From positions 9,349,036 through 9,413,035 of the forward strand of contig OX335643.1 in the NCBI GenBank assembly GCA_946894095.1: 64,000 bases of DNA. Reading direction: 5' to 3'. A model generated the notes under the pieces. The model ran no database searches, was not told the DNA's origin, and worked only from the letters and a program-made list of their open reading frames with translations. Numbering within the stretch: position 1 is the first letter of the stretch; the number at the start of each line of letters is the position of its first letter. Shown here piece by piece: positions 56,758 through 64,000 of this stretch. The DNA is from Incurvaria masculella (lineage: Eukaryota > Arthropoda > Insecta > Lepidoptera > Incurvariidae). The position numbers were made by a program, and so were the translations under genes.

Positions 56758-58689
56758 ATGCGAAAACACGCACGTTGGAAGTTACACAAAAATCCACGTG
56801 ATTATGATGAGTTTTCCTTATTAAGGGAACGACAACACAGGGTCCAACGTGAATGTTATGATAATTATATTAATTCTATTCAACTCTCTATTAGGTCTAA
56901 TTCTAAAAAATTATGGTCGTATGTCAAGGCTAAAAGAGGAACTTCCTCATATCCGCAGACACTAACGCTCGGAAATGATCAATTAACTGGTGGAAAAAAC
57001 ATCTGTAATGGCTTTAATAATTTCTTTGAAAGTGTATTTCAAAAACCAGATCCAAGCTATAATTATAACAGTATAATAGGTTCCGACCACCGCAACATAG
57101 ATTACATACACCGGATAAATATAGACGAGTCGCATGTTAAAAAGTTACTTTCAAAAGTTGACTCAACCAAAGGATCTGGCAGCGATATGGTGTCTCCAAT
57201 TTTCATTAAAAATTGTGCAGACTCCCTTGCACACCCTCTCTCAATCATATTTTCCCGGTCCCTCTCTGAAGGTATTTTTCCAGACGTATGGAAAATAGGA
57301 CAAATAATCCCCATACACAAAACGGGTACTAAAACCAAAATTGAAAATTACCGTGGCATATCAATTCTTAATATTTTCAGTAAATTATTAGAAAAAGTAG
57401 TTTTTAATGCAATTTATCCTACTATCTGTAAACATATGTCTGAAGCTCAACATGGATTTCTGAAAGGTCGTTCCACTACTACAAATCTGGCTCAATTTAC
57501 AAACTACATCACAAAAAACATGGAACGGGGTGGGCAAGTTGATGTGATCTACACGGATTTTGAAAAAGCATTTGACCGTGTAGATCACACCATTTTGATC
57601 CTAAAACTCGAATCGTTAGGAATAAATGGTGATTTGCTCCGATGGGTCGAATCATATCTGACAAATAGATCTCAAGCTGTTGTTATAGGGGGTTTCCGAT
57701 CAAACTACATCACCACTCCCTCAGGAGTACCGCAGGGCTCCTTACTCGGTCCTTTGTTCTACAATTCATACATTTTTGATATAGGCAAATGTATACTTGT
57801 TGCTAAGCACTCAATGTACGCGGATGATAAAAAGGTGATACAAGTTATTCGTTCTCATTCTGATTGTTTGCAACTTCAAAAAGAACTAAATGACCTCTCA
57901 GATTATTATACTGTCAATAGGATTAATGTAAATGCTAGTAAATGTCAGCACATAACATTCACCCGCAGATCGAATCCCATAGTATTTGATTACAAATTAA
58001 ACAACATTCCAATTTCTAAGACTAAAACTATACGTGATCTAGGTGTAATAATGGATACAAAGCTACTGTTTACCTATAACATAGATGCCATTGCAGATAA
58101 AGCATACAAGAACCTGGGATTTATTATGAGAATTGCCAAACCATTTAAAAATATTGAGTGCTTAAAGACAATGTACTTTGCATATGTCAGAAGTATTCTT
58201 GAATATAGTTCGTGTATTTGGTCTCCTCAATACATAACCCATTCAGACCTAATTGAAAGAATACAAAAAAAATTCATTAAATTTTTAAACTTCAAAAGTA
58301 AGCAAAAGTTTGATTCTTATAAAAGGAGCTGTACCTTTTACAATATACTTCCACTAGAAGATAGAAGAACCGTACTGGATATGGGGCTGCTGTATGACCT
58401 AGTGAATAGTCGAGTCGACTGTCCGGAGCTCGTCGGCGAAATTGGAATTAACGTGCCAACGCGACGCACACGACATACACACTTATTCAATATCCCCCTA
58501 CATTACACAAACTACGTTCAAAATTCGGTCATGTTTCGAATCTTCAATAAGTACAATCGTAACTTTAATGATGTTGATCCTTTTATAAACACAAAAAGAG
58601 AGTTTAAAATAAAAATACTAAATATCTTAAAAGATACAGAAAACAGAATATTGTCGAAACAGTACATTGTCCATACATTTAAAACTTAA
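56758..58689 (+). CDS. Non-LTR (Jockey/CR1-like) reverse transcriptase, EN domain missing, fused to array
   Basis: A 643-codon uninterrupted frame. In the same frame, RT-linker-like residues (WYTPSLIKIINEK) extend upstream to about 56710 without an ATG, so 56758 is only the first Met. RT motifs in order: GQIIPIHKTG at 181-190, NYRGISILN at 197-205, QHGFLKGRST at 231-240, FEKAFDRVDH at 268-277, SGVPQGSLLGP at 322-332, YADD at 354-357 and LGVIMDTKL at 428-436. The thumb/C-terminal region is present (LEYSSCIWSP). The apurinic endonuclease half that normally precedes is absent. The last ~15 codons (SKQYIVHTFKT) are encoded by the repeat array, so the native stop and 3' UTR are lost. All catalytic motifs visible are intact. 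It may be inactive as a mobile element because both ends are missing. Confidence 0.88.
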   Translation: MRKHARWKLHKNPRDYDEFSLLRERQHRVQRECYDNYINSIQLSIRSNSKKLWSYVKAKRGTSSYPQTLTLGNDQLTGGKNICNGFNNFFESVFQKPDPSYNYNSIIGSDHRNIDYIHRINIDESHVKKLLSKVDSTKGSGSDMVSPIFIKNCADSLAHPLSIIFSRSLSEGIFPDVWKIGQIIPIHKTGTKTKIENYRGISILNIFSKLLEKVVFNAIYPTICKHMSEAQHGFLKGRSTTTNLAQFTNYITKNMERGGQVDVIYTDFEKAFDRVDHTILILKLESLGINGDLLRWVESYLTNRSQAVVIGGFRSNYITTPSGVPQGSLLGPLFYNSYIFDIGKCILVAKHSMYADDKKVIQVIRSHSDCLQLQKELNDLSDYYTVNRINVNASKCQHITFTRRSNPIVFDYKLNNIPISKTKTIRDLGVIMDTKLLFTYNIDAIADKAYKNLGFIMRIAKPFKNIECLKTMYFAYVRSILEYSSCIWSPQYITHSDLIERIQKKFIKFLNFKSKQKFDSYKRSCTFYNILPLEDRRTVLDMGLLYDLVNSRVDCPELVGEIGINVPTRRTRHTHLFNIPLHYTNYVQNSVMFRIFNKYNRNFNDVDPFINTKREFKIKILNILKDTENRILSKQYIVHTFKT

Positions 58690-59835
58690 AACAATTTTTA
58701 AGAGGCATGTTCACCGGTCTTATAAAAACATGAAAAATGTGTTCTATATCAAAAATAGATAACGTTGGATCGGTGAAAATGCCTTTAACAATGTTTTAAA
58801 TGTAAAGGTATTGAAAATTTACTGTTTTGAGCGTATTAAAATGCGAATATCTCGTAAATTAGTCGTCAGATTTTAATGAAGTTTTCATCATTTAAAATTA
58901 CACGTCAACGACTCCATGGGCATGAAAAACCGGCCATGTGAGAGTCTGACTCGCACACGAAGGGTTCCGTACCATCGTACAAGATATAACACAAACAAGT
59001 TTTGTATGTAATTTTCATAATTTTTGGTTCCATATTTTTTGCTAATGGAGTCTTTGCCGAGCTATCTCTAATGGTGAAAACCTCATTTAAATCTGTGTAT
59101 ACGGTATAAACATTTGTATCGGTATAAATGCCTCTTTCTTTAAAATTCCTTGAAAAAAATTTGAAAATTTTAAATGTGTGAAAATGTGAATACCGTTCAT
59201 CTTTGTTTGCTAATGGAGTCTTCAACCTGTTATTTGAAATGATGAAAACTTAATTAAAATCTGACGACTCATTTACGAGATATTCGCATTTGAATACACT
59301 CAAAACAGTAAATGTTCCATACTTTTAAATTTAAAACATTGTTTAAGGCATTTTCACCTATCGAACGTTGCCTATTTTCGATATTGAACATATTTTTCAT
59401 GTTATTTTTAAATCGGTAAAAAATCCTTTTAATTATATTTTTGAAATTTTACTGTACAATTTTGACAGTATTGACATCCGAATATATCGGAAATTAATGG
59501 TCAGATTGAAATGAGGTTTTCACCATTAAAGATAGCAAGTCAAAGACTCCATAAGCGAAAAAAGATGGACGGTATTTTTATTTGCATACATTTAAAATTT
59601 AAAACATTGTTAAGACGCATTTTCACCGATACTTTATACACCGACGATCTTTTTTCATGCTAATGGAGTGAATATACTGATAAGTTGAATTAATAATCAA
59701 TTTTCTCTAGCCACATCAAAGTCAATATGAAGGAAACATAAAATTCACTTATTTTTTTAATTTAAAGAAAAATCCTGTGGGTATAAAATTTTATTTACTT
59801 TTTTAATCATATAACAACATATTAAAAAGTAATAA

Positions 59836-59995
59836 ATAAATAAAATACATGCATACTCTGTGAAAATTTCACCTTCTTCTTATTACGGTTCATAAGATAG
59901 AGCCCTGTAACAGACGGACGGATGGACGGACGGAAAGCGGAGGCTTAGTAATAGGGTTCCGTTGGCATCCTTTGGGTACGGAACCTTAAAAAAGT
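59836..59995 (+). repeat. 3' end of the GGTTCCGTACC family
   Basis: ACTCTGTGAAAATTTCACC, GACGGACGGATGGACGG and GGTTCCGTTGGCATCCTTTG match the ends at 22450-22590. Its 5' half is the segment amplified in the array to its left. Confidence 0.7.
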
Positions 59996-59996
59996 A

Positions 59997-60112
59997 GTAT
60001 TCAGAGTGGGCGGTCTAACTTGACGACCCGGATTATGTCCGTCCTATGTATTATTTTGCATGGTTAGTCCAGTGATAATCCGTATAAAATTATTACAGTT
60101 CACTCTGAATAC
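59997..60112. repeat. Small 116-bp inverted-end element
   Basis: GTATTCAGAGTG at the left and CACTCTGAATAC at the right form perfect 12-bp inverted ends around 92 bp. Confidence 0.65.
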
Positions 60113-60444
60113 AACTGCTAGAATCTACGAGTCGAGCCGTTTATAAAGATGTGTCACTTGCCATAGAAACATACACGAGTTATGCACGTACATGACCAAT
60201 TTATTTACCAAAATCATCCGCAATGCTCGCCAGCTCCCAACTAAGCGCTCGCTTTAGGTACATTCGATTATGCACCACCGAAGTAATTATTAGTATTATC
60301 TTTGCCACCACACTCCAAAGCCCCGCGCCTCGAGCGTTTCGTTGCCTCGAGCAAAGGTCGGCGCACACGCACACTTACGCAATCACACATATTGAAACAC
60401 GTGCCTCAGCCGCCGCTGCCGTCCCGCTTCCGCCTGCCTCAGCC

Positions 60445-61016
60445 TACCACCCGCGCTCATCTTGCCGTTTTAGCGCGAAATTCAAAGTTGCGTTAAACGC
60501 TGCAAAACTGACGGGCGTGTCACTTTTTTGTTGGATTCTGTTAAAAGTATCTTCGATTATATCTTTTATTGTCATTACATTTCAAAAAGTGCGCGGGCCA
60601 ATTATGCTGTTCACTTTATTTGGGCATTTGCAAAATATATGTGTTGCCAGTAACAATTTTGTTGGATTCTTTGAAATTATCGATCTGATTAGAATTAAAA
60701 AACAATGTGTGACGACAGATTGGGCTGGCCAATTTTGCCGATTTTATGAGAGCGAAAACTGTGTATTTTTTAAAAAAAACTCGCTTTTGTGTAAAAAAAT
60801 TGTTGGATTCCTGAACACATATATACCTATTAACCCATTTTATTAGAAATTGAAAAGAAATTTGGCGGGCCATTTTTGCAGCAAATGATACCGCATATTT
60901 TGTGTTTTTGGCCAAAATACCTAAGTTCCGGGAAAAAAAAATGTTGGATTCTGAGTCATTAATTTTTAAAACCTGTATTTGTACACATTCTGAAGATTTC
61001 ATGGACGGGCGAATTC
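60445..61016. repeat. Right arm of ~9.9-kb inverted-repeat structure
   Basis: Mirror of 51155-51740. TGTTGGATTC marks subrepeats at 60529, 60660, 60801 and 60942 (steps 131, 141, 141, the mirror of the left arm). Each subrepeat also has a GGGCCAATTTTGC-like phrase. Confidence 0.85.
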
Positions 61017-61472
61017 ATGCATGTCTCAAATGCCCCATTCAACGGAGTACTATGTTATTTTGTTATTTCGCGTCTCATCTTAGATGAAAAGTCTCATCCC
61101 CCTTCACATATAAAATGTACCCAACTCCATTACCACAAACGACAAAATGACAGATAGAAATCGTATCAAACTCGTGACGCACCCGCTCCTCCCGTCTCCG
61201 CCCTCTCCCCTACCGCCCGCGCCGTCCCGGGAAGACAACGACAAATTTATATTAACTTCTTAAGATATAACTACGATTTCATTGTCAAGCGATAGGGATT
61301 AATTCGGCTGACTTATAACCCCCATACATCTGCTGTCGGCGTCGGAAGGATGTACGAACAGACGAAGCCGAGGTTGCGTCTCGCGCTGCGGCCTAGGGGG
61401 CGAGCATAGCGTGGACTCGATGCAAGACTATGTCAAACATGATCATTTTCGAACTACAATGAAAACCAATAT
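61017..61472. other. Stretch with no recognised gene
   Basis: Ordinary DNA with a C-rich patch at about 61185-61235. Confidence 0.4.
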
Positions 61473-61690
61473 TACTTTACGGCCGAAACGATAACACCGT
61501 TACCTATCTCTTTCTTTGCTTATGTTTTTCTTCGTGAAAAGAAGACAGACATCAGCGTCTCGCGCTTTCATCGTAATCTCTCCCTTTAACTTGAGGACTG
61601 GCGTTTTGCGATGTTATTCCGCCCGACTTTGAAGTGTTTCTTGAGGGATATAGCGAAAGAAACATCGTTCCTACCGGATCTCTAACGACA
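61473..61690 (+). repeat. Interspersed repeat, copy 2 of 2
   Basis: Diverged copy of 21955-22275: GGCCGAAACGATAACACC, TTCTTCGTGAAAAGAAGACA, TTATTCCGCCCGACTTTGA. Confidence 0.65.
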
Positions 61691-61953
61691 CTTCTGTTTT
61701 TTATGTATTTATTGGATATGACATTAGCTATCTTAATAATTTGATGTTCAAAGGTCGATTCCTGATTCCGACTATAAAAATCTGATCACAATGCTTTAAT
61801 GTAGATGTTTTGGATAACCTAGCGCATGTGCAACATTCTACAGATATTGATGTCGAGATGGACATCAACGCTGACTGATCTCATTCGGACCACTCATGTG
61901 ACACCGCCACTGCATTTTACAGTAAATATATTGTTTTATGTTTTTCGTCCATG

Positions 61954-62050
61954 TAAAGGTATGTCGCAGCGGTCGAAGGATGGATCCTGGCAGGGGACAG
62001 AACAATTCCTTTGGGAATGCGGTATGGTGGTCTTATACGACGGCAGGGCT
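61954..62050 (+). repeat. Diverged SINE fragment
   Basis: GCGGTCGAAGGATGG, GATCCTGGCAGGGGAC, AATTCCTTTGGGAATGCGG match the SINE body with deletions. Confidence 0.5.
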
Positions 62051-62185
62051 ATAACAAAGGGAATACTTGTCCGATAGCATAAATAAAAAATAGCTGTCAA
62101 CCTTGGGGCATAAGGCATAAACCTATTTTTACCTTAAAATACTCGTACAAATACTGTCAAAGTATGTATTTGTCTCATTCGAATG

Positions 62186-62590
62186 GCGGGTCGTAGCCTA
62201 GTGGCGCGGGGACTGGACTAGCGTACCAGAGGCCTGGGTTCAATTCCGACTTGCACCACTGTCTTTCTCTTTCCGAGTTTGATACGTGCATTTCGTCACG
62301 AATGCGAGCTGCTCCATGGTTCGGAACCCATGTAAAACTGTAGGTCCCCTTCCCCTACTAGGTGGTAGGGTTTAAGCCCTCCCGGGTTGGTACCATCGCA
62401 TTGGATGAAAAGATGGTCGAAGCGGCAATGAAAAATTGTCCGTGTTTTCCATCCAGTTCAATGTAGCCGTGCTCATAAAGGGAAGGTCCTGGCATGGCAC
62501 CTAATTCCTTCGGGAATGTGGTGTATTGGGCTAATACCATAAAGGTAGTTGTGTGGTATTAGCCATCCATGTCAGGTCGCATAAAAAAAA
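62186..62590 (+). repeat. Complete tRNA-headed SINE
   Basis: A box TAGCCTAGTGG (62194-62204), B box GGTTCAATTCC (62237-62247), the full body, and an A-run tail ending near 62590. Probably the youngest copy in the window. Confidence 0.88.
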
Positions 62591-62619
62591 CCACGAGTTA
62601 GTGGAAAACGTCAAACTGT

Positions 62620-62700
62620 AATTAGTTCGCTTACGAATTTGGGACGCGCAACATCAATCTTCGTTGCAATCAATAGCGCCCGATGAAGTCAAAGTATTTA
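62620..62700. repeat. SINE-adjacent module
   Basis: TTCGCTTACGAATTTGGGACGCGCAA-type sequence shared in part with 4858-4945 and 46290-46385, starting about 30 bp after the SINE tail. Confidence 0.45.
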
Positions 62701-62999
62701 TTTCACGCAAAAATTGCAACCAACATGATTTGTATGGAAATATCACACTTACACAAACAATAAAAACTGATTTACAAAAAAAAAAAATAACACATGCGTC
62801 CAATAAAAAACAGTCAATTTCATCAATAAAATACAGTTTAAGTTTACAAATACACATAGGTACTGAAGTTCACCAAAATGAAGTTCTTACATGTTCTTAA
62901 GTAGTTACCACTCAGCCATAGGAACGACATTGAAAAACCGCAGACTTGCTATTGAGATATAATACAAAAGAAAATGATATATTTGTATGTACATGTATA
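62701..62999. other. Short AT-rich stretch
   Basis: No feature recognised. Confidence 0.4.
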
Positions 63000-63225
63000 T
63001 GTTATGTATATGTATGAACACGGATGGCTAATACCACACCTACTGTCACGGTATAGTGCCAAAACACCACATAGGAACTAGGTGCTATGCGCGGACATCG
63101 CACGGCTTCATTGGTTGTATGGACACGAAAAATTTTCATTACCGATTCTACCGATGCTGCCAACCCTGGTGTGATTATCCCTACCACCTATGTAGTAAGT
63201 AAGTTTTGCGTGGAATTTGCACCAC
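63000..63225 (-). repeat. Diverged SINE, 5S-like-head subfamily
   Basis: In reverse: TACTTACTACATAGGTGGTA, ATGAAGCCGTGCGATG, GCACCTAGTTCCTATGTGG. Same subfamily variants as 1-311. Confidence 0.6.
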
Positions 63226-63426
63226 GAAAGAAGAATATCTTAGGTGCTTCTTACGACATGCAGGGAAAGTAATGCAATTGTATATTATTTACGTGCCGGA
63301 GTCCACACAGGCTAGGGCCATTGGCATGGTTTTCCACGTCTTGAATTACATGCATATTAATATGACATTACTAATACCAAATATTAATAAAATCGATTTC
63401 TATGTCCTGATTTTATGTAAGATTTT

Positions 63427-64000
63427 AGATATCAATATTTTGATATAACTTTCATCTTTATGGACATCAAATATGCGGTATGTAGAGGCGATTTTTCATT
63501 AGTTTAATAAGAATCAGTGAGATAACTATTCGACCAATCTATTTACGCCGCTGATTGAAAATAGTAAGGACATATTTTTAAACAGTTTTTTATTAGTAAA
63601 ATTACACCAAGATGTTATTACACAATAGTGATAGAAGACATAATGCTCCGGTAATGACTATCTGTCTGTTGACAAACCCCTTTTTTTTTTAATTAAAAAA
63701 CGTAAAACCTAATCTATCTATTACAAACGTAAAACGGAATTTTATTTTATTTTATTAGATAGATATCATGATTTTGATATAACTTTCATCTTTTTAGACA
63801 TCAAATATGCGGTATGTAGAGGCGAGTTTTCATTAATTTAGTGATAATCACTGAGATAACTATTCGACGGTTTCATTTACGCCGCTGCTTGAAAATAGTG
63901 AGGACATATTTTTAAACAGTTTTTTATTAGTAAAATTACAGTAAGATAATAGTGATAGAAGACATAATGCTCCGACATGACTCTCCGTATTTTGACAAAC
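63427..64000 (+). repeat. 335-bp tandem duplication, cut by window edge
   Basis: GATATAACTTTCATCTTT, CAAATATGCGGTATGTAGAG, ATTTACGCCGCTG and ACATATTTTTAAACAGTTTT occur at 63441 onward and again at 63776 onward. The second unit continues to the end of the window, so more copies may follow. Confidence 0.85.

Larger units (their letters stand above)
53391..59680. repeat. ~625-bp tandem array of palindromic units
   Basis: Unit anchors GGCCATGTG-GAGTCTGACTCG occur at about 53972, 54596, 55243, 55867, 56490 and 58932. Steps are 624, 647, 624 and 623, then 2442 where the RT ORF is embedded. Each unit contains complementary segments (CAAATGCGAATATCTCGTAA against GAGATATTCGCATGTGAATA; CACGTCAACGACTCCATGAG against a GGAGTCTTCAACCTG-type complement). 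The outermost array ends (53507-53650 and about 59560-59680) are themselves inverted to each other. Confidence 0.88.

Noticed and set aside
60223..60846. 207-codon open frame with hydrophobic stretches
   Set aside because: It runs through the right inverted arm and its subrepeats; the mirrored left arm is not open in the equivalent frame. No domain is visible.

Overview
This window looks like part of a large intron-rich insect gene region, most probably lepidopteran (moth or butterfly). Two things point there. Three consecutive exons on the minus strand encode the N-terminal Sema-domain region of a secreted semaphorin of the insect Sema-2a type. The rest of the DNA is AT-rich and dense with short interspersed and foldback repeats of the kind that fills lepidopteran introns. 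No bacterial or viral gene organisation is present.

Layout. 1-7.8 kb: intron downstream of the Sema-2a exons, with a SINE, foldback elements and a TTAA-type MITE. 7.8-16.3 kb: Sema-2a exons at 7790-7897, 13085-13199 and 16207-16294. They join in frame with GT-AG introns and give about 103 contiguous residues. 16.3-17.2 kb: a 106-bp tandem array made of repeated partial copies of the 16.2-kb exon with its splice acceptor. 17.2-51 kb: no recognisable coding exon. It contains SINEs, six TTAA MITEs window-wide, one related empty insertion site, Helitron-like elements, foldbacks, GC-rich islands and LINE remnants. 51.1-61.0 kb: a roughly 9.9-kb inverted-repeat structure. Its arms of about 0.6 kb are each built from four subrepeats in mirror order (131/141/141 bp). 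Inside are a restriction-like-endonuclease ORF of retroelement type, a ~625-bp tandem array of palindromic units, and a 643-codon non-LTR reverse transcriptase embedded in the array. 61-64 kb: more SINEs and a 335-bp tandem duplication running off the edge.

How it fits together. The only host gene I can support is Sema-2a, a secreted axon-guidance ligand. Its signal-peptide exon and the exons after KDWVLY are not visible here, so they probably lie outside the window or are too short to recognise. If so, most of 17-64 kb is upstream intron or 5' flank of that gene. The two retroelement ORFs are not part of the host gene. The most unusual features are the semaphorin pseudo-exon array and the nested inverted-repeat structure at 51-61 kb.
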